The position numbers and the translations under genes are program-made. The notes beneath the pieces are model-generated. The model saw only the letters and a list, made by a program, of their open reading frames with translations. It did no database searches and was not told the DNA's origin. Shown one piece after another: positions 1 to 10,983 of a stretch of 64,000 nucleotides of DNA. Each line of letters begins with the position of its first letter. Within the stretch, counting starts at the first letter, position 1. Source of the stretch: Paraconiothyrium sp. Pb-2020 (lineage: Eukaryota > Ascomycota > Dothideomycetes > Pleosporales > Didymosphaeriaceae); contig JAJUBI010000007.1 in the NCBI GenBank assembly GCA_022419385.1, positions 3,257,768-3,321,767 of the forward strand. The letters are read 5' to 3'.

Positions 1-52
1 TGATAGTTGCGCACTGCAACCACCAATGAGACCTACCTCACTTACTGTCTTA

Positions 53-75
53 CCATCTCCATCTCCATCTCCATC
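53..75. repeat. CCATCT hexamer microsatellite
   Basis: Three and a bit tandem CCATCT units. They lie just upstream of the chosen start of the first gene and would encode a Pro-Ser run if translation began at the earlier ATG at position 26. Confidence 0.6.
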
Positions 76-160
76 AAGTCCGTCCACAAGAATAAGCACA
101 CGCATAGACATATATACAAAACCTAGACCCTACCAGGAGGTCTTTAGCACCTCAATCGAA

Positions 161-973
161 ATGCCACCTCACAAATCCCAGGGAAAGGCCTCTCGCCACC
201 GGAAGGCCGCCCCGTCTCCCGTAGCACCTCGTCCAATAGCACCGTCAACAACATCCTCCATGTTAGGCCTCACGGCCCTACCAACGTCCAGCACAACCAT
301 CAAGCCACACATACCCCTTCCCGCCTCCCTCTCCCAGAAGATGAGAACGCTCATCGCCCTCTCCCGCCGGGTGGAATCCATCGTCCACGGCCTTTCCTAC
401 GGGCTCTTCAACACAGAAGAAAAATACCGCGATGCGCACATCCGCATGACACATTTGCGAAACATGTATGCAGCGCTACGTCCAGAAGTTGATGCCGAGC
501 TCGCACATTTAGGATATCAGACTGGTGTGCGCATCCCGGTTTCACATGCGCCAAGTGGGCCGGTACCGCCGTCGAATACCATCACGAAGCAACATGCCAA
601 GAGAGAGCACAAGCATAGATATGGGCCTACCAGTCCTCAGTATACCGTTGACAAAGCGCTCAAACGGAAAGCCGAGGAAATCTCGACTCCCTCCACCCAG
701 CGCGCATTTAAAAAACAAAGGAAGGGCAGTACGGACAGCGACTTTGTGGAGACGGATTGTGAGAGTGGGGGCGAGGGGAAGAGGAAGTCAAAGGTCGAGG
801 CTCAGTGGCCGCCGGATCCAATTACTAGTCTGGCGAGTGTGCCGTTGGGAAGGCCAGATAGGGAGAGGTTAAATGGATGGACGTGGGTCAACGCGGTCAC
901 TAGGAAGGGAATGGTGATCGAAGCGGAAGTGGAGACTGTAGAGAGTCCATTGGGCACGATGGGAGGTTGGTAG
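161..973 (+). CDS. Basic, mostly disordered protein of unknown function
   Basis: Uninterrupted frame of 270 codons from the ATG at 161. The same frame is open back to an ATG at 26, which would add 45 low-complexity residues rich in Ser and Pro. I prefer 161 because it has a purine at -3 and the added segment is a translated microsatellite. The protein starts with a Lys/Arg/Pro-rich segment, has one predicted helical block around residues 50-115, then a Lys-rich stretch (KRKAEE, KKQRKG, GKRKSK) that could serve as nuclear localisation signals, and an acidic patch. No catalytic motif is visible. I do not recognise the family; it may be lineage-specific. Confidence 0.55.
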   Translation: MPPHKSQGKASRHRKAAPSPVAPRPIAPSTTSSMLGLTALPTSSTTIKPHIPLPASLSQKMRTLIALSRRVESIVHGLSYGLFNTEEKYRDAHIRMTHLRNMYAALRPEVDAELAHLGYQTGVRIPVSHAPSGPVPPSNTITKQHAKREHKHRYGPTSPQYTVDKALKRKAEEISTPSTQRAFKKQRKGSTDSDFVETDCESGGEGKRKSKVEAQWPPDPITSLASVPLGRPDRERLNGWTWVNAVTRKGMVIEAEVETVESPLGTMGGW

Positions 974-1777
974 GTTTGGGAATATAGAGGCTTTGGAAGT
1001 ATTTACTTGGCTTTTCTCTTCGCTAATGGATTTCTACCCCTATGGTCCATGGGTGAAAAACTGCGTCAAATTAGTGATGTGCTTTTGCGACCAGAATTGA
1101 GATTCTACAGGGTAACATCTGAGAAATGAACAGCCAATGAGTCATACTGTAGACGAAGAGTACGGTGCTTTTAGCAATGGGTACATTTGGTCGCATCAAG
1201 TGAGATCATTGCGAAAAGGAGTTGGTTCGAAGGTTGAATTGAATGTTTTCCTGCTAGAGTCCTACCACTCGACTGATAAGGTAAAACTTGCAGCTAGTGC
1301 TCGCTTCAAGGGATCCCAGTGTCAGTTTGGGAACTTCCTAAAACCAAGTGAGACCATAATTGAATTTTCAAGTAAAAAAGGAAAAGCAAAAGCCAGCAAT
1401 GTTGCCTGTTAAACGTACGACATGCCGGCCTCTTTAGGCCTCAGCATCCACATTCGCATACTCCCATATCACCGCTCAATGTAGCAAAACCATTCAAGCC
1501 CCTTTTAATCCTCCCAATACGACACGTGAGAATGCGTTGCCATGAATCATGACGGATACACCAGTACAACCATTCTATGTAGCCAACTGCGCCATGCCGT
1601 AGATACTGCTGGGAAATGAGTCGCCGGTTCTTACCGCCATGGCCACATTGTTCGCACTTCCCATATCAACAATCCAGTATTGCAACGCAAGACTATCAAC
1701 TTAGATGTGCGTGCGAAACTGCTCGGATGGTCGACTGCGGTATAGCTGTACAATTTGAAGCAACCTATCTATAGGCG
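974..1777. other. Intergenic, no supported gene
   Basis: A 91-codon frame at 1137-1412 (+) has no recognisable features and no plausible promoter; I do not accept it. Nothing else is visible. Confidence 0.5.
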
Positions 1778-3371
1778 CTAAGAGTCCGTTCGACGACGTT
1801 TGCCGTTGTACGGAGTATCCTCCTCGCGATCTTCTTGTTCATGACGTTTATCATATCGTCTTTGCTGATCATCACTGCACGGCCGCTTACGCGATTCGTC
1901 TTCAGGACTTCGGGGCCGATCAGACTCGTGATAGGATCGAGATGCGGTACTGGTAGCGGCGAACATCTCATTCGCACTTTGTTGAATCTGCGAAGGCTGG
2001 GCAAGCCAGCTGTTCCTTCCGTAAGATGGGACGGCGTTCGTGCTAACTGCATCGTTGCCATAAGAGGAGAAAGAGGCAGGAACGAAGGTGCGATACGTCG
2101 GTGGAGTCTCCGGTCGCGGTGGCTTCCTGATTGAGCTTGGTCCGGTATCAGCCGACCGCTGGTCTAATTGATCTTTGCTGTTTTGATGGGGTGGGCTTGT
2201 ACGAACAAGACGCCTGACTGTGTGGTCAAGTTTAACACCTAGTTTTGTATTTTTGTGATCGCGAGGAGAATTGCTTAACTTATTACGCAAGTCCTGATAT
2301 GCACGTGGTAGGTTGAACCGTTCGGATCGGGCAATAATCGGTGGGTCTTCGCGCTCAAAGTTCATCTTGAAGTACTGTTGCAAAGCTTCCAGGTTAAGAC
2401 CTTGGACTGAGGGCAGTTCGTGTGTTTGTAAAGCCTTCTGCAGAGCGAGTACCCGCTGTAGGTCCTCCGTGGGAACCGCGCCGAGGATCTCAGTGCCTTC
2501 TATCGGTACATACGGGTACATGTCGAGGGCGTCGATGTAAGAGAGATCTTTGAGTTCGATCTCGGACCCCTCCAAAACCTCAACAGGGTCGTGTGGGCTG
2601 TGGTTCTCTTGCGTCCCCATTCGAGTAGCCATTTCCAGCAGGAGGAACCTCGCTCGTTCCCTCTCCGGCACCTTGACCAACCCTGTGTCTGCCCTCGTTC
2701 GGAAAGGAATGTACCAAATTGTGCTGTCGAACGAAAAGACGATCAACCCTCTTCTAGGTTTCGTGCAGGTGGGCACTCCATCCGCATTCTTTGCGAACGA
2801 ACCCGAGGGCATGTCTTCAGTCCTATTCCTGAACATGTGTCCGATCTTAGGGTCCAGACATACTTCGCAGTGGTATAAACTGATGACGTAGCCGGGGGGA
2901 AACGCTTTGTAGTGTGGCAGTCCAAGCGGTGCGATGTTTAGCGGTAGTCCGGGGGCTGAAGTAGGGAAGTCAGTAAATTGACGAGCCTCCTCCACTGTGG
3001 TTGAGGCTTGGTACGTTCGGGTATTGGCCTTCGCTTCATGCCCGCCAACGACGGTTTGCTCAAAAGTAGCCGAGTGACGGTTTTCTCTATGTACGTCTTC
3101 AAAAGCCTTCTTGAGTCGGATGTCCTTATCTGAGGACAAACGCTTGCCTGAAATCTCGGTAAAACTCGTGATAGGCCGGCATTGCGAGCTGGCCGGGCTG
3201 TACGGCGGCTGTGGGGTACGAGAGCGAGAAAAGATTGAACCGTCTTGGGAGCGACCAGCACGGCTGCTCGGGCCCACTTCTACGAACGTCAGCTCATAGT
3301 TACACATGAGAAGACTAGATGCACACACCTGGGATAATATTCAAGACATCGTCTGTCGAATTTTCTGCCAT
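1778..3371 (-). CDS. Uncharacterised protein with disordered, basic C-terminus (2 exons)
   Basis: Two exons: 3371-3329 and 3279-1778, giving 514 residues. The 49-bp intron (3280-3328) starts GTGTGT and ends CGTAG, with a CTGAC branch site near its 3' end. A continuous frame could start inside the intron at 3328, but splicing gives a better ATG and a sensible N-terminus (MAENSTDD). Residues about 120-330 look folded and contain paired Cys (CEVC) and an aromatic-rich segment. From about 340 the chain is disordered and rich in Ser, Pro, Arg and Asp/Glu, ending in a KRRR basic tail that may direct it to the nucleus. No known domain recognised; function unknown. Confidence 0.65.
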
Positions 3372-4176
3372 AGCAAGAACAAAACCGACGTTGGCCGAAA
3401 TTTGTTCACTTTGCCTCGAGACGGGCTAAGCTGGATCTGAAATTGTACTATATGTGTTAGTACATCAATCCAATGACGATCATAAATAAAGTTTACAGTG
3501 CGCACACCTGACTACCGTTGCTTAGTGGATTTGTGCTTTTCAGGGTGCGTACAGCGGGGTTAATCTCCAGTGACAAAGCTCTGCCAGGGCGGTAGTGAGT
3601 GGCAGACAACCTTGCAAGTGGGATTGATAGAGAACTCGAGTGTTGCGGATTCGGGTTCAACCAGGGTGCTTAGGTCTCGAGAAGAAGAAGCAGAGTTCAG
3701 CGTGGACTTGCCAAAGCTTGAGCCTAGTGGCACGTGCACATACCAAGAGCACTGAGGTGAATACGACTTAGCCCCGCAACGCAAACGAATCTCCACAATA
3801 GCGGCGCTGTTTTTCACGGTCACAAGGACTTGTGTTGACTGCCCCGCTCGACTTTCTTGTCATACTGATAGATCAAAGAACACAAACCTCCCGGTCTCCG
3901 CTCCACGCACTCTCCGCTTAGCCAAGCATTGTACCTTGACCTTGTAGGTGCGCAGGCGGTTGAACAGCCAACCAAAACCCTTCAACTGTGCCTGCTAGAC
4001 GCGTATCAGACGCTGTAAAGATTCTGTATCATATTGTAAGTTGCCTCGCGCGATATCCCTACCTACGGTAGTTCTGATCATCCTCGATATAGTTAGACAA
4101 CGCGCTTTTTCGGCGTCCGCCCACCCCTTTTTGCCCAAAGATCAGCCAGATCCTGCAACGGCACTTACTGGTGAGC
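3372..4176. other. Intergenic region between divergent genes
   Basis: Separates two divergently transcribed genes. Short frames on both strands near 3560-3823 mirror each other and are not convincing. Confidence 0.5.
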
Positions 4177-6513
4177 ATGGCGGATAAACATGGCACACGC
4201 GAGAACTCGAAATATACGCGATTTGAAGATCGCTGCATTATGCGTCCGCAGCACGATGTAGGCCAATATGCCGACGGTCCACCCCGGCTCATAACCGTTA
4301 CTGGCGACCATGGCAGTGAAGCCTTTCCTGCACTCGTTCTCTCATATGAACTCGCTGAGAAGATGAGGTCCGCTATATGCGCCGGATATAGCTTGTGTCG
4401 TGTGGCCGACGCTCTTCAAAATGTCCTGGATGAACAACACACGATGAAGGCGAAGCTTCGAGTTGAGGTTCTCAGGATTAAACGTTATGAGTCAGCGAGT
4501 AACAACGCTACTGCAGCGGAAGAGATCGAAAATACCGGTCTGCGGTTGCTCCAAGCTTACGAGGACCAATCGAGACTGCAGGGAAGCCTAAACCAGCTGG
4601 TCGAGAAGGAAGCTTCGCTCCGAAAGTCCAAGCGCAAGGCTTCCCGGAACCGCGAAATTCGCTGGGCTGAAATTGATTCCGATTTGTCCTTGGCTTTCAA
4701 GAACTCCGGATTTACGGTCGAACCCTATACGCCAGCAATGAATACGTTCGCAGCAACATCCAGTCAGACGAAGGAGACAAGTAGTCCTACTTCCGCTGTC
4801 TGCCGTGGTTATGCTTCCAATCCAGTATATGTACCACGCGAAGAGGTACAGGCAGCGTTACCCCGGCTTTTTCTCTCGGCAAAGTTGCGAACCCAGAAGA
4901 AGAGAGAAGAGTACATGGCTTGGAGGGAATTTTTTGATGATGAGTGCAAGGAATATGCGTCAGCGCGAGGTATTCCATTCGACACCGCCACACTGTGGCT
5001 CAAGGCCAGAGACAGATTTCGTCAGGACTTCTGGCACAATCACAATCAAAAATTGGGCAATGAGAAGGAGGAGGCCCGTAAAGATTATTACCGGGCCTAC
5101 GAGGCGGCTAGAGGCTGGGGTCTTGACGATCTGGCATCGTTGCCCTCGATATCCTGGATCAGCACGGGACCTGAGGAAGAGAATCGCGCTGCCATGGAAA
5201 GAACCAATCGACAATACGTCAAACGATGGATCAATTCACTCCCAGATGAGAATAACATGAACATTATGCCTCAGTGGGACATGTCAGAGCTTCCGACTGA
5301 AATTCCCGGCGGCCAAAATCTTCTAGAGGTTGGCGACGACCTCGACATTTTGCGTTACCAGTACGGAAGGCCACCCCTCGAATTTTCGAGTCCCGAAGTG
5401 AAAAAAAATGATAATCGACATGTAACACTCACACACGAGAAATTGGAGGCCCATCGATACAAGCTCGGCAACGCAGAATATCCTAGATTTTCCTCTAGCG
5501 TTTCCTGCGCGACTGCTACGACTCACACCAAGAATGAACAGCTCAGAGCAAACCCCGATGGTCAAGGCCTAAAGTCGTTTCGCGCTGGATATGCATCGTT
5601 ACCTTCAAGCGCTATGGATATCGAGGCTTCAATCGAAGATGGACAAGACAATCCCCCCAATACAGTTCTAAATCCGAACCCGCAACCCACCAATAGCCAT
5701 ATGAATACGCCACCCGATCTAAGAGTCCAGCCACATCCACCAGAAGTTGTTGTTTGGCAAGCTGACGAGGATCTGCCCAACACACCGGCAAGCCCTGCAA
5801 CTCCTGCTGGGACTTACAACCCAATCTTACAAGCTGCGGCAGAATTGCAACATAAGAAAGAAGGTCAGATTCACTTTTACGTAAAACCCAATGCTACAAG
5901 ACTGTTGCTGGCGCAGCAAAGTACCCTTGAGGAACCTCACATTCACAACACAACCAAAGCGCGCAATACAAGCAATGAAGGGCTCAGTGAAACCAATGTA
6001 AACTTGTCCAAAGTTGCAAAGAAAGATATCGTACAAGTACCCGCCATGATTGAGCAAAATGACCTCGGTCACGAAGTAACCGCACCACAAGTGAACGTTT
6101 GCCCCAACGACGCTGCTCTACCACCATGCGGCGGGTCACAAGTCGAGACGGGGGGCACTAGGAGATGCGACACACAAGCGTTTCGCGCGATTCCAGGTCC
6201 TCACTCAATAGCAAACAACCAGCCTATGTTGAAACGGAAACTTGCACGAAGCACGGACGATAGCCCACGGGTTACAAAAACACCCAGGACGAAGGCGGAG
6301 TCAAGCAATCCTAGGAACCGGCCACCACAATCTCGACACATCAAGCGCATACGACAAGCTACACCCAAGCATAAACCTTACGCTTCGTCTCCAGTCGCAT
6401 ATACATATATGCAAGGCTTCTCCTCGCAGCCGATGATCGTGACAGCTCAGCTGCCAAGTTGCGGTGACTTCAACAACCCCTTTGTATATTCGGATGAGGA
6501 TGATGACCATTAG
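4177..6513 (+). CDS. Large, largely disordered protein of unknown function
   Basis: Intronless frame; 778 residues from the ATG at 4177 (an in-frame GTG six bases earlier is not used as a start in fungi). Residues about 50-170 are strongly helical and charged and may form a coiled coil. Residues about 225-340 form a second helical, aromatic-rich block (WREFF, FRQDFWHNH, AARGWGLDDL), probably the only folded domain. The remainder is low-complexity, rich in Pro, Asn, Thr and Ser, with basic clusters (KRKL, KRIRQ) and an acidic end (EDDDH). The preceding gene on the other strand shares the pattern of folded block plus basic disordered tail, but I see no clear homology. Function unknown. Confidence 0.6.
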   Translation: MADKHGTRENSKYTRFEDRCIMRPQHDVGQYADGPPRLITVTGDHGSEAFPALVLSYELAEKMRSAICAGYSLCRVADALQNVLDEQHTMKAKLRVEVLRIKRYESASNNATAAEEIENTGLRLLQAYEDQSRLQGSLNQLVEKEASLRKSKRKASRNREIRWAEIDSDLSLAFKNSGFTVEPYTPAMNTFAATSSQTKETSSPTSAVCRGYASNPVYVPREEVQAALPRLFLSAKLRTQKKREEYMAWREFFDDECKEYASARGIPFDTATLWLKARDRFRQDFWHNHNQKLGNEKEEARKDYYRAYEAARGWGLDDLASLPSISWISTGPEEENRAAMERTNRQYVKRWINSLPDENNMNIMPQWDMSELPTEIPGGQNLLEVGDDLDILRYQYGRPPLEFSSPEVKKNDNRHVTLTHEKLEAHRYKLGNAEYPRFSSSVSCATATTHTKNEQLRANPDGQGLKSFRAGYASLPSSAMDIEASIEDGQDNPPNTVLNPNPQPTNSHMNTPPDLRVQPHPPEVVVWQADEDLPNTPASPATPAGTYNPILQAAAELQHKKEGQIHFYVKPNATRLLLAQQSTLEEPHIHNTTKARNTSNEGLSETNVNLSKVAKKDIVQVPAMIEQNDLGHEVTAPQVNVCPNDAALPPCGGSQVETGGTRRCDTQAFRAIPGPHSIANNQPMLKRKLARSTDDSPRVTKTPRTKAESSNPRNRPPQSRHIKRIRQATPKHKPYASSPVAYTYMQGFSSQPMIVTAQLPSCGDFNNPFVYSDEDDDH

Positions 6514-8053
6514 ACCTCCGTCAATACGCCGCAAGACCATATCAGCGCCTTTTCCCTGCCCGAAACAACTACACTGCCATCGCCGTTGACAACGTCAAGC
6601 AAATGCTTGTGATCAGAAGAAATCGTAGCCCATCATGGGGAAGAGTTGTAAGAAACCAAGCAAAGCTCAAGCGCTATTGCGGTCCTAATTGGAACTACTA
6701 ACGATGACATAGTAACGTAGAGATCTTCATTCTCTTGTGTATCAATAATCGGGCACATTCACAGCCCCCACGAAGACATCCACTCCGCTCAGAAACATAA
6801 TCGATTTCTTTCCTAAACGTCGAGGGAGATGACGTTGTTCTCATGCCGAACCCGGAAGCTGGCCTCTACATGCACCCAACCACTGTCGTCAATGCTCTTT
6901 TTAGCCGAAGGGCAACAAACAAACACTATACTAGATCATCAATAAGCTTAAAGGTAGCTGCGCATCAGAAATGGTTCGCCCTTCGAAGAGCGGTGTCACA
7001 AGATCTGCTCGCCCCCAAAAACGTCACTCCGCGGACGACGTGCGACAACATTCGCAAATGAAGAAAACAATCAGCATCTTCCCCAGCGCTCCCTCACCTC
7101 CAAGTATCAAGCTATCCTCACCATCATCAAAGCTCCCACATGCATTGACGCTTTGCCCTCAAAGCGCGGCGGTATCCGACACTTGCACACCATGACCCAA
7201 AGCCACATACACGGACTTTCATTAGGAGTCTCGATCGATGAGTGCAATGCGGCACCATCTTCTGCCCTGCGATTTACACTTCCCAGTTACCACTACCACG
7301 CCAGGATACATGAAGAAACAGACGTACCCCTGCTGAAGGCGGTATCACCCGGTATGCAAGCCATTCACGGCTAGGCTCGACCAACGTCCACTTCAATCTC
7401 CTACGAAAACGACGTTTGTACAGAACTTCGAAAACACCCAAATTCCAATTCTCCGTCCCCGCTTGAGCTCCATAGTTGCAGGTATGGCCTCCTTAAGAGC
7501 AACACTAGCGAGACGGCAGCTTGGTCCAGATCGAGCGGAGCCAAAGAGCAATGGGACCGATGGAACAACAACGACACCGAGGTCTAATGGGAAGGGAGCG
7601 ACAATCGACATATCTTACGTGTCCGGGGAATACCAAATCGTTCGTACGATCGAGACTTTTGAGATTGTCTATATCGACAACGCTAGATACACACCATTCG
7701 AGCAGATCAAGGTCAGCATCAAGATTTCGAAGAGAGCTGGGTATACATGTCCAGAAATCAGTTGCCGAGGGCGGCGAAACCAGATTGAGATCGATGAGAT
7801 AGATCGGCGAGATGGAAACGCAACGCAGGAAGCTTTGAGCTATCACATACGGTCGAAGCCGGCAGTTGCTTTGCATGTAGTTTGCTTCTTCATATTGTTT
7901 TTCGCATGTTAATTTGATCCTTCCTGCTAATGATGGCATGGAATTTTCGGAAAGTTTCACCGCTCTATGGCAGTTAGGGGGGTAGGGTATCTCGTATCAA
8001 AAGAGAAACCATTGTTTAGACCTCATGTATGTAACATTGTTCAAACGAATCAT
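6514..8053. other. Gene-poor stretch with one doubtful ORF
   Basis: About 1.5 kb between two convergent genes. The best frame is 7463-7912 (+), 149 codons ending in a hydrophobic segment (VCFFILFFAC), but a similarly long frame lies opposite it (7505-7960), so neither is supported. Overlapping short frames from 6843 to 7374 are also unconvincing. It could hold a decayed gene. Confidence 0.35.
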
Positions 8054-10044
8054 CTATTTCGCTGTAGGATGTGCCTTCTTCCAGTCCTTGGCGTTCTTCT
8101 TAAGGAACTTCCGTACCTCCTTCTTGTCCAGACACTGGTCGACCAGCGCCATCTCCGAGTTCTCATTGTACGCACTAGGATCCTCATCTTTGAGCGCGGC
8201 TGCTATCGGCCACTCTGGAATCCAAACCTTGCTGTCTGTCTTGTGGGCCCATCCTTGAATGCCGCCTTTCGGCTCGTAGTTGAATGCAGCCAGGGGTTCA
8301 GACTTGTATTGGAACTCCTTCTGTTCGTGGGCTTTGGACATGTCTACCCGCCATTTGACCGAAGGATGCATATATTCGTTAGTTTGGCCCAGGTCCCGCA
8401 TGGGCGTATGGGCTTCTGTGGACCTGTCGTCGCATGCGCCAGGTGTGCGCGCCTGCGGGCCAGAGATAGCCTGGTACATCAGGCTGTAGCTGTCCTGGAC
8501 GCGGAACAGGGTCCAGTGCGCCGGCTTGTAGGGTGGTACTACGCTAGGGCTGAAGCAGTATGTCCGCACCAACTTCTCTTTGGGGGTTGCTTCCTTGGAT
8601 GATGACGACCAGAAGGAGCCGAGCCATTTCTTGGTCGCGCTTAGCTCTTCGGTGATGCTGGCGACAGTTTTACCCACCATGCCACTTGGTGCTTCCTTCT
8701 TGCGGAGGGATTGTTCGGCGTCATATTCGATCATGCGTTGGAGATAGTTGGCCAGTGTCGCGTTGGTGAAGTCTTCGAAGGCGAGGTATGGTCGGCATTG
8801 CTCGATCATCCATGCAAAGCTGATATTCGCCAGTCCTGGTACACAGGTATCAGAGTCATGTAGGCTTAACATAACAAGCCTCACACCAGAGGAGATGAAA
8901 GAATGGAGTTGTCTGCTACTCCGGGACTCAACGGCACTCACCTTCAAAATCTGATTTTGCGTCGTCCGTACCTCCACCTATATTGATATGTACACCTGTA
9001 CATTGTCTCAGCTTGTTTTAAGCACCATAGGAACACCCACTCACCTGTGAACCAGACTTGTACCAAATCAGGCTCGTGATCTGCCTTTTGCTCCTCAAGT
9101 TCCTCATCAATTCGCCTCCGGTGTTCAGTCAGCTCCGGCCAATCCACCTCATCCTTTTCCAGTATCTTCTTCTCCGCTGCAATGACATCATCGTTTGGAA
9201 TGTAATACAGTGTTGGTAAGAAAGGCTGTCGACGGTCGTCCAACGCTAAAGCATGAAAGGCGTGCTTGATATCTCGGCACAGTCAGTCATAACATTAAGA
9301 TGCAGGTATTCGAAATAACCAGCTTACATGGATTCCACTTAACATTGAGCCATTCAAACTTCTGCCGGTCCGACGCATGGCTGCGAACATAGGTATCTGC
9401 AAGGCCGAGACTCCCCACCGTGTCGAAAACACCGACAAGCTCAATTGACCTTGAGTTGGGGTACTCCATATCGCCCCACACCCCCATGTCGTACCAGGGA
9501 ATCTTGACATTACACGTCTCTTCTGGCTTTCAGGGACAAAAGGAGCCTTGCCCGCGTACCACTCAAAGTACTCTTTGGTCTTTCGGAAGTTGTATTTGCT
9601 CGTGTTTTTCTGGTAGGCGGCAAACAAAGATGCGAAGTGTTTCATGTTGTCCGGTTTAATGACGCCAAAATCGGTTATCATACCCGCCAGGGCTCGAGCT
9701 GTGAAAGCGCCACGTGAGAAACCAAAGCAGTAGATCTTGTCGCCGGGGGAGTAGTTGTTGACCACAAAGTTGTAGGCTTCGAGAACGTTGACCACCAAAC
9801 CATCCCCGGTGGCTCCTTGCCGATTAGATTCGATTTTTGACAAGGCACCCGTTCCTACACCAGAGTCATAGAAGACCAGTTGTTGCCAGACTTTGCCGTC
9901 ATCATCCCGGCTGGCCTTCGCAATGGTCCTGGCAATGCGTGTAACGTTGGATGGTAGACTATGCTCTCCGCTTACAGAGGATTGCCAGGTGCCATCGCAA
10001 CACAGGATGATCTTTTTAGGCGCTGCCTCAGCCACTTCTACCAT
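8054..10044 (-). CDS. DUF2235 (T6SS Tle1-like) alpha/beta hydrolase, one frame break
   Basis: Exons 10044-9328, 9272-9045, 8995-8942 and 8835-8054; introns of 55, 49 and 106 bp all have GT..AG ends. The N-terminus ILCCDGTW, the nucleophile elbow GFSRGA (Ser about 110), GVFDTVGSLG, HAFHALALD-like and the VWF-G-H-GGG motif followed by LANISFAWM are hallmarks of DUF2235, the family of predicted serine hydrolases/phospholipases that also includes bacterial Tle1 effectors. Expected length about 593 residues. One problem: between about 9505 and 9530 the frame must shift by one base; no GT..AG intron of suitable length exists there, so either one base is missing from the assembly or the allele is broken. 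Substrate unknown; probably cytosolic. Confidence 0.85.
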
Positions 10045-10983
10045 ATCTGATACCGGTACTGGTGCTGTAGAATGTTCGGTTTGTAACAGGTAGAATGATT
10101 TGGGAGCTCCGAGACGGGACTTGACAACTATTTAAGCACCACGCTGTTCAATATCTCATTTATTATTCTCGACCAGCCTGCCATGATAAGGCCGCGTAAG
10201 AGTACCAATTGAAACGCTCACAGCACAAAGAACACAACCGAATGAACTCTCAGCCGCAATTAGCTGCATCGTGGCTGGCACCACCAGGTATAGGTAGCGA
10301 CTTGGTGGTGGTGTCCAGGCGCTCTTTTTCATGCAGAGGTCTCCACGTGGAGTCCCTCAGCTGAAGATTTTGCAGAGGCTGGCTGTACGGTTGATGGTCT
10401 AGAATTTCGTATAGAGCTTGGATAGACTCGCATCGAAAGACTAAGCGATAAGCGAGGTACCCAGCAATCATAGCGAACGAAGGACGATCTGTCTTGGACA
10501 TGGTGCAATGTCGTGCGCAAGGTTAAGCGAAGTGGCTAGTTTGGTGGGCCATAACAGGCAAGTAGGAAAGAACTAAAAGTCAAAAAGGCTAAGTTCGAGC
10601 ACGGAACCTCCGGACGATCACTTTAGCAGTACAGGCTCGTCCAAATGCGGAGCGACCTTGTCCAATACAGCTTTGCGGGCAATGCTGCTCTAGCTTGGAG
10701 CAGCAACCTCACCCAACACCCAAATCGCAAGCATAAGGCTAGACTAGAAGGATCGAATGCGTTTGGTGAGTAATCTCGCAGTCTTATTCTTTTGTACCGC
10801 GTACAGATCCATACTCGCTCGGAAGATCATGTGATGCAGCTACAACGTAGCTGCAAGCTCCTCGCTAGCCCCGCGTGCCCTGAACATCGAAAACAAGAAC
10901 TCTCAGCAGCATTCGCACACCAAAGAAGCTGAGTAGAGTGCCCTCGTTACGTAAGCCTGGTCTCATACTAATCGCAGCTTTCG
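10045..10983. other. Divergent intergenic region
   Basis: Lies between the DUF2235 and HET genes, which point away from each other. An 83-codon frame at 10250-10501 (-) overlaps another frame and has no domain; I treat it as unsupported. Confidence 0.45.

Noticed and set aside
7463..7912. 149-codon ORF as a gene
   Set aside because: The opposite strand is open over the same stretch and neither product has a recognisable domain or start context.
7967..8602. 211-codon plus-strand frame
   Set aside because: Overlaps the last exon of the DUF2235 gene on the other strand, whose sequence is family-conserved.
9273..9540. An intron as explanation of the DUF2235 frame break
   Set aside because: No GT..AG pair near 9500-9600 gives a length of the required remainder (2 modulo 3) at usual fungal intron size.
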